Program-made: the position numbers and the translations under genes
Shown: piece by piece, positions 33,744 through 45,295 of the stretch
How the letters are laid out: every line of letters starts with the position of its first letter
Numbering within the stretch: position 1 is the stretch's first letter
Assembly (NCBI GenBank): GCA_029215795.1
Contig: JARDYH010000004.1
Coordinates: forward strand, 212,824,517-212,888,516
DNA: 64,000 bases
Reading direction: 5' to 3'
From: Anniella stebbinsi
Lineage: Eukaryota; Chordata; Lepidosauria; Squamata; Anniellidae
Notes under the pieces: generated by a model
Databases searched by the model: none
What the model was told of the DNA's origin: nothing
Seen by the model: the letters and a program-made list of their open reading frames with translations, nothing else

Positions 33744-33867
33744 TCAGCCTTCCCTGACCTGATATACTCCAGATATTCTAGATTACAGTTTCCAGCATTT
33801 CCGGTAATTGGCTGTGCTCATTCGGACTGGTGGAATTTGGAGGGCATGAGTTCAGGGAAGGCTGATT
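33744..33867. mobile_element. hAT-type MITE (TCAGCCTTCCC)
   Basis: TCAGCCTTCCCTGA on the left is inverted as TCAGGGAAGGCTGA on the right; interior CTCCAGATATTCTAGATTAC resembles the CTCCAGATGTTTTGGACT word of sister copies. Diverged. Confidence 0.6.
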
Positions 33868-34136
33868 TACCTGGAAGAGCAGCACCAAGCACCAAAAATC
33901 CAAAACACCAAAGGGAGAGGCAAAGCCCAAACTGGTGTTAAGAAAGGAAATGTAATTTAATAGATGCTGTGCCTACCCTGTTTCACAAAATGATCTTCCC
34001 CAGAAGCTATAGATTCTTGATCTGTCTTATTCCAACAATGGCAGATAAAAGTGTTTGCTTAAAGAAATTTCTATCAGTTTCAAAGATTTGCCTAACATCA
34101 TTCAGTGGGGACAGAAAAAATAGCGCTACCTGGAGT
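33868..34136. other. No recognised feature
   Basis: Short unique spacer between two MITEs. Confidence 0.4.
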
Positions 34137-34144
34137 CCATATGG

Positions 34145-34279
34145 CAGCCTTCCCCAACAAGTGCACTCCAGATGTTTTGGACTGCAACTCCCAACATTCC
34201 TGGCCATTGGACATGCTGGTTGGAGCTGATGGGAAATGAACTCCAAAACATCTGGAGGGCACCCAACTGGAGAAGGGTG
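34145..34279. mobile_element. hAT-type MITE with clear TSD
   Basis: Runs from CAGCCTTCCCCAAC to GGAGAAGGGTG; perfect 8-bp TSD CCATATGG at 34137-34144 and 34280-34287. Nearly full-length inverted repeat around GCCATTGGACATGC. Confidence 0.8.
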
Positions 34280-34287
34280 CCATATGG

Positions 34288-35383
34288 GTTCCAATGCATT
34301 CACTGATCCCTGCTCAAATTCCATTATTAATGAAGCTCGTCCTCATTTTAATTTCCTCTTTCCACTATGTATTTAGTCACACCTTTAAAATGCATTGAAT
34401 CGTGACCATTTAAATTTGCTTTCCATTTTGAATACTGTTCTTCATGTCTCCAGAAACCACATTTTTTCTGCACCTTTCTCCCCTGTTGAGTGCAATTTCT
34501 CTTTGAGACTTACTCAGGGGGAGCCGTCTCTCCCTTTAATGAGTCACTGAAACGGTCTTCTACTATCCTTCTTTAAGAAATGTAAGAGTATAGAGTTCCC
34601 ATGTTGCTGTCAAATGAAAGTGATGATCAAAAGAGAAGGCCACAAAAAGATCCTCAGCAGAATTTTACAAAACAGAATTTTGCTGACACATAAGACAGTG
34701 CTGAATATTGAAAACACTGTACTGTAGGGGCTTTTAATTGTATGCCTAAACCACAAAGCTAATTTTAAAGCTCTTGTGAGAGCAATCCTATGGTCCCTAG
34801 ATAGCACTGGGGATACTTTGGGCCCCCAAATCCAAGGTCGGAGCACTCCAACCTCGATGCTGGGAATCTGTGTTCCCTGCCCCTCCCCTTGACACCAGCA
34901 CAGAGAGAATCATGCTGACTGTCTGAAGTCAGAAAAGTGACCTCTGAGAGGGGATAGATGGGACATTCCAGTGGGCAGGGAGGGGAAGGGTGTGAAAATG
35001 CCAGGATATTAGCTATCCTGAGGGTTCTCCAGTCTCCTTCCCTCTCCCTCCAGAATGTCCCAGCTAGACGAGCAAAAATGCCCATCTAGCGAAACTGCAG
35101 AGTGGGAGGATGGGGTGGTGAAGATCGCCTCTGCCGTGTCTCCAACTCTGCATTTGGATGATCATAAGTCTGTGAATTCAGAGGCTTATGATAACTGAAG
35201 GTGAAAGTTATAGGATTTCTTCCTAAATAGCAGTGTTGCAATTTATGCCAAAAAGGAAAACATTATGCCAATCAAACCCACATTCTGCACCAAGAAAAGC
35301 TGGAACTGACAGTCGCCATAGATTATCACATGAAACAATTATCTTGCTAGAGGAAATTCTGCAGACACTATCTTCTAACAATC
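34288..35383. other. No recognised feature
   Basis: Unique sequence; open frames at 34765-35085 have no recognisable motif. Confidence 0.4.
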
Positions 35384-35450
35384 CCCCCCCCCCCCCCCGA
35401 GGAAGGCTTTTGAATAAAATACAGGCTGAAACGCATTGGGCTCCGTGAAA
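35384..35450. repeat. Poly-C run and possible Penelope-like relic
   Basis: A C run of about 15 is followed by CGAGGAAGGCTTTTGAATAA and GCTGAAACGCATTGGG. The GAGGAAG-to-GAAACGC arrangement recalls Penelope-like repeats, but it is too short to be sure. Confidence 0.3.
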
Positions 35451-35663
35451 AAAAAAAATTTGCATCCTGAGAACCTGATTCTCCTTTTTCGGTCCGCTAA
35501 GTTAGCCACTCGCCAGAAGTTACAACTTGAAGCTCTCCCTGAAAGAGGGATTTGGTAAAATCCTGTCGAGCACTCCAGGAATCTGTCCATTAATTGACAG
35601 ACAATTGCTTTGTTAGGCTAATTAAGCTTAGAGGATAGCTCCTAGCATTCACACACTCTTCAG

Positions 35664-35745
35664 AAGTGAAGAGGTGTCTATTCACTTAATACAGCTTTGT
35701 GGATTTCACGGCAGATCTCTTTATTGTCTCACATCTCAGCAGGAG
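35664..35745 (+). repeat. Block shared with 56100-56160
   Basis: CAGCTTTGTGGATTTCACGG and GCAGATCTCTTTATTGTCTC occur in the same order in both places. Possibly the end of an LTR or other retroelement. Confidence 0.5.
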
Positions 35746-36469
35746 GGATTGCAATCATGACACTCCCCCCATTTGCTTTGGGTCCCTTGAGAGCTTTTCA
35801 AAAACGGAATTTAGCCCTCAGGTTTAAAGAGGTTCTGCAGCCCTGTGCTAGACACACATTTAAAGAAATGTCGCTTTGCGGCCATGCTTGTAGCAATTCT
35901 GCAGCAAAGACTTTTCCTATGAAGCAGAGTTATCTTAAAAAAATTAAGCAGCCAGTCAATATGAAACTGACCATACCTCACAATCACTTCCACCCTACCA
36001 GAAAAAAACCAATGATAAGCAATGTCAAGATTTCCAGTCCTTCTCTCCACACATCATCAACACCAGCTGTAGTCCAATTAAGCTTACCAGCGCACAGGTG
36101 TTCACTGGAATGACTAACAAACATACAGTTCCCTTTAGGGCTTTTAATAAAAATAGAGGGGTTGCTGTTTTTTGTTCGTTTTGGGTTTGGATTTGGGCTT
36201 TTGCTTCCACACACCTTTGCACATCCAGGCTAAACAATGTAACTTCAGAACAGAAAGAACTTAGATCTAGCCACTGGGAAAAACAATCAGCATGAGCTGC
36301 AACCTAATTAAACTGAACAGATTTCAGGTGTGTATTGTGTGGAAGGAAGAGCAAAATAATATACATGCTTGCATGTTACTTGCATAAATTAAGATGCTCT
36401 AATCAATTTGGGATGTTAAGACATGGTTTTCTTTCCTTGTCTTTTTAAAAAACCCTCTCCCTTAAATAG
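35746..36469. other. No recognised feature
   Basis: Repeat-free sequence with several open frames on both strands between 35697 and 36295 that overlap each other and carry no motif; could be conserved non-coding DNA. Confidence 0.3.
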
Positions 36470-36476
36470 GCTGACC

Positions 36477-36786
36477 ATATGAAAAGGAGGACAGGGCTCC
36501 TGTAACTTTAACAGTTGTAGAGAAAAGGGAATTTCAGCCAGTGTCATTTGTATGCAATTAGTCCCTGGTGAAATTCCCTCTTCATCACAACACTTAAAGG
36601 TGCAGGCACTATACTAGAGTGACCATATACAAAAGAAGGCAGGGCCCCTGCAACTTTAATTGTTGTGATGAAGAGGGAATTTCACCAGGAACTAATTGCA
36701 TACAAATGACGCTAGCTGAAATTCCCTTTTCTCTACAACTGTTAAAGTTACAGGAGCCCTGTCCTCCTTTTCATATGGTCAGCCTA
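36477..36786. mobile_element. Foldback hAT (TAGGCTGACCA)
   Basis: Termini TAGGCTGACCATATGAAAAG and CTTTTCATATGGTCAGCCTA. CCTTAAA lies immediately outside both ends (36470-36476 and 36787-36793). The arms GTTGTAGAGAAAAGGGAATT and the reverse run nearly end to end; an internal GTGACCATATACAAAAG is a nested imperfect terminus. Non-coding. Confidence 0.8.
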
Positions 36787-36793
36787 CCTTAAA

Positions 36794-37484
36794 CATGTAG
36801 TAAAGCAGAATAGCACCAACATCCCAGCTATAATTCCAATGTAGATCTCCCTGAAACAGTAAGTGCAGCAACTTGAAATTGTGCTTTGCATGGATTTGAG
36901 GCTTCTCATGGCAAAATCCAGAATCTGCTGGGCTTTCCCATCATTTAGAAAGCTACACCGCATATGCATCGATGCCTATAAAATCATAAGAGTCCACTTT
37001 ATCCATATCTAGTGGAGCAGGACATCCAGCTGCAAAGTTCTACCCCACTGAGCAATTTCAGTGATGGTGAAATTCAATAGATAAGGAAGTAAAAGACTGA
37101 AGGGCTCTCATGTTTCCCCATCAGTTCTGTTATCGAAGCAGGATAGGAGTACTGCAAACAGACATGTTTCCAGTTTGCAACTATCTTCAGGCTCAGATCC
37201 CCACAGGGCTGGAGTCAGAGGTCGGCACCACTGGCACCTGCCAAGGCCTACCTCCGTTCAGGGGACCCACTACTCCACTTTCTGCTTCCTCACTGTCATT
37301 GCCTATTGGTTTGCTTTCTCTGAGGCCAGGGAGGTCTTCTCTTAGGAACCATTCCTAACCATGGTGGCTATATAACCACAGTTTAAACGTGCTCACTAAC
37401 CCTTTGCTGCAAAAGGGTTAGTAGCCTAACCATGGTTTAGTGTGTTGTCTGAACAGGCCCATTTAATTTTAAAAATGTCTGCAT
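36794..37484. other. No named gene; minor repeats
   Basis: About 37190-37330 shares GTCATTGCCTATTGG with the block near 19016, and 37360-37440 has AACCATGG words in both orientations (foldback-like). No gene. Confidence 0.35.
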
Positions 37485-37690
37485 CACCCTTCATCCAGAT
37501 GGACTCCAGTGCAGTGTACAAAAAACATAAAAATTACAATATCAAATAAAATACAATAAAATGAAGAGGCCACAACACAATGAAACTGTAAAACAGATGC
37601 AGGCAATCTCACCATATTTAAAATGACTGGACAAATAAAAATGCCTTGATTGAATTTTATTTTAAGGGGTAACATGACAGAACTAACTAA
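37485..37690 (-). repeat. Degraded L2-type 3' UTR
   Basis: CCAGTGCAGTGTACAAAAAA followed by A-rich UTR words (AATACAATAAAATGAAGAGG) as in other L2 tails; lacks the ATTT microsatellite. Confidence 0.4.
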
Positions 37691-38283
37691 TTGAAGACAG
37701 CCTTCTCAATGCATTTTAAAGATTGCAATGAACACAGGAAAGGATATGATTTGTAAAGTATGTGGGGTCAGGGCTTTGCTGGTGTAATATAAGAAAGTTA
37801 ATTTTCTTCCCTCTCCTCATAAACCAGCTCATTGAGTGTTCTTCCAAGCATGGGTTGAAAGGGGGAGGAATCCCCTTTGGGACCAAGCTTTGAAAGACGA
37901 GCCAATAAATTCCAACGGGAATAGCGGAAAACATTTTCCTGCTGTTATTCTCTCTGTTAAACTGAGTAACTTTTCAAAAGGTCCAAGTGTCTGATTTATT
38001 CCCATGGAATACGTTTAAGCAGAGATGGAAGACGGTTTGGGGAAACCAATTTTCCGAGGGAAAAGGGCAAAAATGCTTCTGGTCTGCCCCAGTGGCTCTC
38101 CCATGTGTCAACTTTAAAGAGAATCTTTATCAAGCACCATATGAATGGCACTTCATGCCTGGAAAAAAAATAAGTAGCACCTTCACATTTTTAGGTTGTT
38201 GCCCTGCTGATGGCTTTTACTTTGTTTTTTACTTTACTTTTTACTTTGCTGGAGTTGTAAACGTACCTATGGTAGGGCTGCCA
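37691..38283. other. No recognised feature
   Basis: Unique; TTTTACTTT repeats near 38216-38246. Confidence 0.4.
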
Positions 38284-38314
<31 letters not shown>

Positions 38315-38316
38315 TA
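38284..38316. repeat. (GTCT)n microsatellite, insertion target of a hAT
   Basis: Seven GTCT units then CTCTCTTA, the TSD of the next element. The microsatellite continues as CT repeats after 39893. Confidence 0.85.
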
Positions 38317-39885
38317 TAGGGGTGTGCACGGACCCCCCGGATCGGATCGGGACCCGGATCGGGACCTCCAATTTTGTCCCGGACCGGTTCGGACAAAATC
38401 GGAGGCCCCCCGGACCGGATCGAGTCCGATCCCGATCCAAAAATCGGAAATTTTTGGATCGGCCGCCATTTTTTTCCCCATAGACTTGCATTGCAATGCA
38501 AGTCTATGAGGAAAAAATGGCGGCGGGTGGGTAAGGGGGGGCCTAACTCCCTCCCCCCCCCCGGGGCCGTCCGCTGTGGACGGCCCCGGCAGGTAAACCC
38601 CCTCCCCCGCGCTCCCTACCCCCCCTGGGGCCGCCTGCTTCCATCCGCTGGCGCCCGCGGGCGCCAGCGGATAGAAGCGGACGGCTCCGGGGGGGGGGGG
38701 GTAAGCCCCCTTCCCCGCCACTTACCTTCTCGGCACGTCCGGCGCCGGCGGCTACTACCAGCGGGCTCCGCGGCCTACTCTCGAGTAGCGCGCCGGGTGA
38801 TGACATCACCCGGCGCGCCACCCTGGAGCAGGCCGCGGAGCCTGCTGGTAGTAGTAGGCGCCGGCGCCGGACGGGAGCCGCCGGGCCGGGCAGGTAAGGG
38901 CCCCCCTCCCCCCTCCCCCCTCCGCGCGCCCCCTCCTCCCCTCCACGCACCCCCTCCTTACCTTTCCGGCCCGGCGGCTCCCGTCCGGCGCCGGCGCCTA
39001 CTACTTCCAGCAGGCTCCGCGGCCTGCTCTAGAGTAGTGCGCCGGGTGATGACATCACCCGGCGCGCCATCCTAGAGCAGGCCGCGGAGCCTGCTGGGAA
39101 TAGTAGGCGCCGGCGCCGGACGGGAGCCGCCGGGCCGGAAAGGTAAGGGCCCCCCTCCCCCCTCCGCGCGCCCCCTCCTCCCCTCCACGCACCCCCTCCT
39201 TACCTTTCCGGCCCGGCGGCTCCCGTCCGGCGCCGGCGCCTACTACTTCCAGCAGGCTCCGCGGCCTGCTCTAGAGTAGTGCGCCGGGTGATGACATCAC
39301 CCGGCGCACCATCCTAGAGCAGGCCGCGGAGCCTGCTGGGAATAGTAGGCGCCGGCGCCGGACGGGAGCCGCCGGGCCGGAAAGGTAAGGGCCCCCCTCC
39401 CCCCTCCGCGCGCCCCCTCCTCCCCTCCACGCACCCCCTCCTTACCTTCCCGGCCCGGTGGCTCCCGTCCGGCGCCGGCGCCTACTACTACCAGCAGGCT
39501 CCGCGGCCTGCTCTAGAGTAGCGCGCCGGGTGATGACATCACCCGGCGCGCCACCCTAGAGCAGGCCGCGGAGCCTGCTAGTAGTAGTAGGCGCCGGCGC
39601 CGGACGGGAGCCACCGGGCCGAGAAGGTAAGTGCCCCCCTCCTCCCCCCCCCGCTGTCCACTTTCATCGGCGGGCGCCCGCTGGCGCCCGCCAATGGAAG
39701 CGGCGGTGGGCGCCAGTGGGCGCCCGCCGATCCGCCGATCCGCCGAACCGGTTCGGAGCTTTTTCGGACCGGTTCGGATTGGATCGGCCGATCCAGCTGC
39801 GGGATCGGAAATCGGATAATTTATCCGATTTCCCACTGGACCGGACTCGGATCGTGGATCGGGTCCGATCCAGTGCACATCCCTA
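38317..39885. mobile_element. GC-rich non-autonomous hAT with four tandem palindromic modules
   Basis: Termini TAGGGGTGTGCACGG and CCAGTGCACATCCCTA; perfect 8-bp TSD CTCTCTTA at 38309-38316 and 39886-39893. Length 1569. Subterminal GATCGG/CCGATC words at both ends. Interior modules start (TTACCTT) at 38722, 38958, 39200 and 39442; the last two full periods are 242 bases. Each is a palindrome centred on GGGTGATGACATCACCC and closes with GGTAAG. No transposase. Closely similar, inverted copy at 45296-47101. Confidence 0.92.
38722..39630. repeat. Tandem array of about 242-bp palindromic modules
   Basis: Four units, the inner ones almost identical. Each has arms containing GGCGCCGGCGCCTACTA, CAGCAGGCTCCGCGGCCTGC and the central palindrome. 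High CpG density keeps many frames open; these are not genes. Confidence 0.9.
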
Positions 39886-39891
39886 CTCTCT

Positions 39892-39924
<33 letters not shown>

Positions 39925-39925
39925 A
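39886..39925. repeat. (TC)n microsatellite
   Basis: CT/TC dinucleotides after the hAT TSD; the same array as 38284-38316 before the insertion split it. Confidence 0.85.
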
Positions 39926-39990
39926 TAATCAAAGTGCTCTGGGCAGTTCACAGGAGAAAACTTAAAACCATAAAATGCAATTACATCACC
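39926..39990 (-). repeat. L2-type 3' UTR fragment
   Basis: AAAGTGCTCTGGGCAGTTCA then an A-rich stretch, matching the L2 tails at 15300 and 58055. Confidence 0.5.
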
Positions 39991-40009
39991 TTAGGCATAT
40001 CCAATGCTG

Positions 40010-40645
40010 CCTGTAGGAATGGACAGACTCACCCGCATCTAGCTCTGTCGGACTCCTGCCAAGGTGCCGCCCACCTCTGCTCACAGTGCGGAGAGTGTCC
40101 GATGAAGCCACGAGGCCCACCTCCCCTCGTCCAGCACCTCCATTCTGCACAATGATGATGGCTCCAAAAATTCCGTATTCCCCAAGTTGCGTAAATGGTG
40201 GCCGTAGAGGACACATTTACACAAGATTAAAGGTGTGAATGGAGCTTTCACATCTTTAATCTTGTGTAAATTGGGCCTTTACGGCTGTCATTTGTGCAAC
40301 TTGGAAATAAGCAATTTCTAGAGCAGCCATTGTGCTCGAACGTGCCACGGCCTGGCAGTGTGCTGGGTCCTGGTGGGTGGGGGCAGGGGAGTCCATTGCA
40401 CTCCCTAGCTGCCTGTGCACTGGCGGAACCAACCGCCTGTGTGACAGGAAGCCAGCAGTTCCTAAAGCAAAAGGGAACAAGCCAAAATGTTCACTTTCAG
40501 AATGGAACAAGGAAGTGGAGCTCACCGAAAGTGGCTCCGGTGACCTGTCTCATTCTAGGAATGAGTGTTGCAGCTCATTTCCAGGACGGCTGGACTTACT
40601 GGGGCCTAGGAGCATAGGGCAGACGTGTCCTTGCCATGTGTGATC
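40010..40645. repeat. Composite DNA-transposon-like repeat
   Basis: A perfect hairpin TTTACACAAGATTAAAG / CTTTAATCTTGTGTAAA lies at 40206-40269 around a 20-base-scale loop. The right part (40420-40600) matches 10725-10925, and GGACTTACTGGGG is shared with 30451-30788. Termini not resolved. Confidence 0.4.
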
Positions 40646-40957
40646 GCCTGCTCCTCGGTGTGATCGCCAGCTTGCGTTGGCTTGAAATCTGCTGTTTTAT
40701 CTTTCCCAACAGCAACATTTTCTTCTCATGCTTGTTTTTTGAGGGCTGTTCACATCCAGCCTGATGAGGAGTCTTAATGAGCTTCAATGTTTGCTCACTT
40801 CTTTGTGACTTTTCAGTTGGTCTTAAAAAAGGCATTACCCTACTGTTAATGTTTTATTTAAACTTGTTACATGTGGACGTCTTAGGCAGATGCAACATCT
40901 GAATCTCCCGTGGAGATTCAGATGTTACTGTAGAGACGAGGAGTTCTAAAGTTTTAA
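40646..40957. other. No gene; small hairpin
   Basis: AACATCTGAATCTCC / GGAGATTCAGATGTT form a short hairpin at about 40894-40926. Otherwise unique. Confidence 0.5.
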
Positions 40958-41833
40958 TAGGGATGTATGAGAAATTTGTTTCAGTTCATTATTGATCAGG
41001 ATTTACCCCATTTGCACCTTTCATTCTGGCCACAGGGTTCAACGCAATCTGAAGGAGTCTATTCAACTGGGGGGGGGGGGAAGGAGGATAAAAAGAGACA
41101 TGATAAAGGTGTACAAAATTATGCATTGTGTGGAGAATGTGAATAGGGTGACATTTTCTCCCTCTCCCGTAATACCAGAAGCGGAGATAATCTCATGAAA
41201 CTGATTGGTGGAAGATTCAGGACAGATAAAAGGAATTATTTTTTCACACAGCTCATAGTTAAACTATGAAATTCACTGCCACAAGATGTGGTGATGGCTT
41301 TAAAAGTGAGTTGGATAAATTCCTGGAGGAGAAGGCTATCAATGGTTACTGATGGCTAAGTGTACCTCCAGTGTCATAGGCAGTAAGCCTGTATGCACTA
41401 GTTGATGGAGAACATGGGCAGGAGAGTGCTGTTGCACCCATGTCCTGCTTGTGGTTCCCTGTTGAACAGCTGGTTGGCCACTGTGTGAACAGAGTGCTGG
41501 ACTAGATGGACCCTTGGTCTGATCCAGCATGGCACTTCTTATGTTCTGTACATTTTTGAGATTGCAATGTGTTTTGTGGATCAAAACAAATGCATTTAAC
41601 AGCGTTGCATACATTTGAAAAATACACATGAAAATGGGAGAAGGGCGCATGCATTTCAAAGATGTGCACAATTGATACATACATTTGAATGTACATATGC
41701 ATGAAAATATGCACGGCTTTTTATACAAAAGAAAAACCAACAAAACTCACAATCTGATACTGACTGGAGCCAGACTGAGCTTCGAATTCGGAGAACTTTG
41801 ATAAACTCTGGTTTTGCTGATTTGCACGTCCCA
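40958..41833. mobile_element. Probable old hAT hosting a CR1
   Basis: TAGGGATGTATGAG at 40958 and TTTGCACGTCCCA at 41833 look like degraded termini. Between them a CR1 (41050-41546) is inserted in AAATGCATTT-rich hAT-like sequence. No matching TSD, so boundaries are tentative. Confidence 0.35.
41050..41546 (+). mobile_element. CR1 LINE 3' end
   Basis: AAAGAGACATGATAAAGGTG, ACTGCCACAAGATGTGGTGA and GGAGGAGAAGGCTATCAATG lead into TGGACTAGATGGACCC and the canonical end CATGGCACTTCTTATGTTCT. ORF2 C-terminus plus UTR; non-functional. Confidence 0.8.
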
Positions 41834-44059
41834 TTGAGCCCAGTAGGATTTACTTCTGAGTAAACATGCATGGAATTTTGCTGTAAGTTATGAGCATGCT
41901 AGTATGAACCACTTCTGAGCGATGATCACTAGCATCAGGATTTAAGAATAAATGTTACATGAATAGCGATATCAATTATCTTGCAGCAAGGCCCAATCAA
42001 AGATCACAGGATAGCTTCTGGTGAACAAAACATTAGGTCATTGGAAGAGAGGTTTACTTATTAGGTGTTATATAAATATAGTAAAAAAGAGAGAAAACAG
42101 TTATTTCAGTAGTAATCATAACGATAACATTTAATCCAACCTGGTGAGGAGTGTGTGTCTCATATACACATATCTAATTATGCCTTAGATAATTTTAGGC
42201 CCAAGATCTGCAGTCATCTTGCTGAAAGCGAAACGTAGCCAACCCTAACCTAGTTGATTTGAAATACTTTTACAAGCAGATGGTACACATATATCTAACT
42301 TGATTCAAATTGTATGCAAAAGGATATTGAGTAACTATGAATTATTTAGGGTGGAATGTGGCTGTAACTACAGGATGGGTGAATAAGTAATGTCTGCATT
42401 TGAGCAGATTCTGTACTTCTAGACCATTATTTAGAGCAGTGGCATCAAAAACAAAAAAATAGCTGTAATGATAGTGAACCTCCGATAGGAGAAGGCACCC
42501 GAAGACGAGGAAGATTCTCCAAAATCTCAACTTAATGTTTGTCTCGCCTCAGTTTTCACAATTATTTACAATCTCTGTTCATTTTAGGCAAATGGGGAAA
42601 ATTGTGCAAACCAAACATGATCAAGCAGGAAAACTGCGCAAACATTTTGCGCATATTCCAAAATTGCACAGCTTTTCGCCCACAGACTAAAGCATAAAAT
42701 TGTCATTAAAAAAAACCCAACACGTTCTATTTCAAAATGCTTGTTCTTTAAAAATTGCACATCTTTCAAATGCAACCACATGCTCGAGAATTTGCTAACA
42801 TTTGGGGAGAATGCGCTGTCTTGCTTTCCCCCGTGTTTGGGGTTGCAAATGGGGCATTTTCAAGTGTTTTCTGAATGCAAACGATATTCTCATACATCCC
42901 TAGCTGCAGCCAAACAACATTGGAAATATGGAAGGGCATTTTCTAAAAGAACAACTTTGCCCTATCGAGTGAACAGGGATGATTAACAATAGCGTCCCCC
43001 TGAGAAATTTCATGAGGCTAACAATTATCTTAACTGCTGCCTTCTTTGGGGCAAGCTTTTATTGGAATACTTCCTAGCACTTAATGCATGTGTCTTGCTG
43101 GGTGTGCATAAGTTCTCTAGACAGCCTTTTTCTTACACTGCCTTCCCCGTGTCTATGCAGGGGGACTCCCAAAGGGGACCAACACCTTTTGGCAGCATGA
43201 TAAATCAAGACTTCCATTTAAATCTACTGCCAAATGAAAAAGCAGTTCACAGTAACTGCATTAAAAACACTTTACTCTACAAAGTCATCTTTCTATTGCA
43301 CCTGGAACTTATGAACCGTAGATTTAGATCAATACAAGATCCAGCATTATTTAGTCTGGAAGGAACAGTGGCCTGCAAGAATAATGCCAACAAAAGACAT
43401 CCCTCTGAGAAGGGTGAAAAGGAATGATGCTATTTTCAGGCTGGGCTGGGCTCTATCCATTTTTCAAGGCCATAGAGTAGCTAGCAAGGTTGGAAACAAC
43501 CTTTTGAAGATGGAGCTTGAAAAGGAAAAGCAGCAAACCATTTGAAAATTCATATCCAGCACCCAAGACTCCCTGTCCGAAAATTATTGCATTACAACTT
43601 CTCAGGAAAGCACTTAGCCATGAGAGTAGGGAAAAGTTAAGCTATGGGTTTATAGGACAAACAATCAGAAGACATTTGACTTTTTGGATGACAGCTGAAA
43701 TCTGTATTGCCAAATCAAGATACTAGCAGGTTTAAACAAGCAAGCAAGAAAAAGCAATTGCTAGATGAGAATGCAGGTTGAGAAGGATGCTTAACTGGCA
43801 CCACCTAATGGCAGAACTACACAGCTGAGAGACACCGAACTGCCACTGAAAATGTCATCCCTGTGCTGTGTTCTCACTCTTACCCTGGAGTAAAACATGC
43901 CCCATGTTTTGTGACAGCATGACTTCCTGAAGTTCTCTGCCCAGTTCAGAGTCATTGAGGTTGGAGGAGGTGAGGAAACAGAATAATGTGTGATCACAAT
44001 ATAAAATGTCATATACAGAAGAACTCAACATGGGAATTCTATTTTCTGTGGGCAACCTG
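41834..44059. other. No recognised gene; possible hAT end near 42900
   Basis: CTCATACATCCCTA ends at 42901 and resembles a hAT right terminus with AAATTGCAC words upstream, but no left partner was found. From 42985 to 43440 the sequence is repeat-free and could be conserved non-coding DNA. No coding exon recognised. Confidence 0.3.
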
Positions 44060-44224
44060 GGCCAGATCTACAACAAGCAGGATATAAAGGTATGAAAACG
44101 GCATGAAAGTGGTATATAAAAGACAGCAGCCACACTACTGCTTGGTATCGAAGCATACTGACAACTGTTGGGGCCCATGAACACATACCATAAACTGCTA
44201 TAACCTGTTTGTGTAAATCTGGCC
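44060..44224. mobile_element. MITE (GGCCAGATCTAC termini)
   Basis: GGCCAGATCTACAA on the left answers GTAAATCTGGCC on the right; interior AAGCAGGATATAAAGG, ACAACTGTTGGGGCCCATGA. Same family as 53555-53795 and 9936-10193. No TSD resolved. Confidence 0.6.
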
Positions 44225-44325
44225 TTGGTGTCACCCAAAATTTATAGTTACAAAAGTTCTCAAATTTTTGTTGCATTCTGCTCAAAATTTTGTTGCATCT
44301 GGAAGAGTGGATGTTTCTAGTTAGT

Positions 44326-44341
44326 CCCTAGCCATAATCTT
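44326..44341. repeat. Target-site duplication of the L1 (left)
   Basis: CCCTAGCCATAATCTT, repeated exactly at 51745-51760. Confidence 0.9.
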
Positions 44342-45295
44342 TTATATATATATATAATTTTATTTAGTTTTCAACCTATAATACATAAAATAAACATAAT
44401 ACATATACAAACCCTCAACATCCCCCCTGTGCTCCCCTACCCTTGAGACCTTCCATGCTCAGTCATATTATACATTTTTCCAAAATTGCAGTGATTCTTT
44501 TGAAGGTGTACAACCTCTCCCCTTTACTAAAACATATTCTATAAATGTTCCCCAAATACTTTCAAAATCATTATTTTTGGATAATCCCATCCTAACTTTA
44601 ATTTTACATGTTAATCTATCATTAATTGCAATATCCCACACTCCTTTATACCATTCTTCTATACTATAATTCCCTTGTATCTTCCAATTCTTAGCTATCA
44701 TTAATCTAGCCGGTGTCAGGAGATTGTTTATCAATTCTCTTATATTATTATTCCCATATTCTTTATCAAACATCCCCAATAAAGCTATATTTGGACTTGC
44801 TTCCACTTTCTTACCCAATATTTCACTTATTTCTTTAAAAACGCTTTTCCAAATTTTTTTTACATACTCACATGTCCACCACATATGGAAATATGTCCCC
44901 ACTTCCTGACATCCCCTCCAGCATAGCTTTGACATTTTCTTACCTATCTGATGGAATCTTACAGGAGTGAGATACCATCTCCAAATTATTTTATAATGAT
45001 TTTCTTTTATTCTTATTGATAACAACTTTAAAGTTCTTAGTTCCCATATCTTCCCCATCTATCCTCAGTAAATTGAATTTTTAAATCTTCTTCCCAGATT
45101 GTTTTCAAAAAATTTTGTGGCTCCCCCTCCTCTAACAATATATTATATATTTCACTTATTATATCTTTTTTACTTTTATTTTCCCCATCCTTCCCTCTTG
45201 ACTCAATTAGCTTTTCAAATCTTGTTTCCTTTCCACAATCCTTATTTTTCTTTTTCCATTTCTGTGTCCATTGTTCCAGTTGTAGGCACTTAAAC

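Noticed and set aside
35697..36113. 138-codon open frame, plus strand
   Set aside because: Overlapped by several open frames on the other strand; no domain or splice context. Kept only as possible conserved non-coding DNA.
38374..39075. 233-codon open frame on the plus strand (and a 231-codon twin at 46349-47044, minus)
   Set aside because: It lies across GC-rich palindromic modules of a non-autonomous hAT. Frames are open on both strands because CpG-rich repeats lack stops; the translation is Pro/Arg/Gly low complexity.
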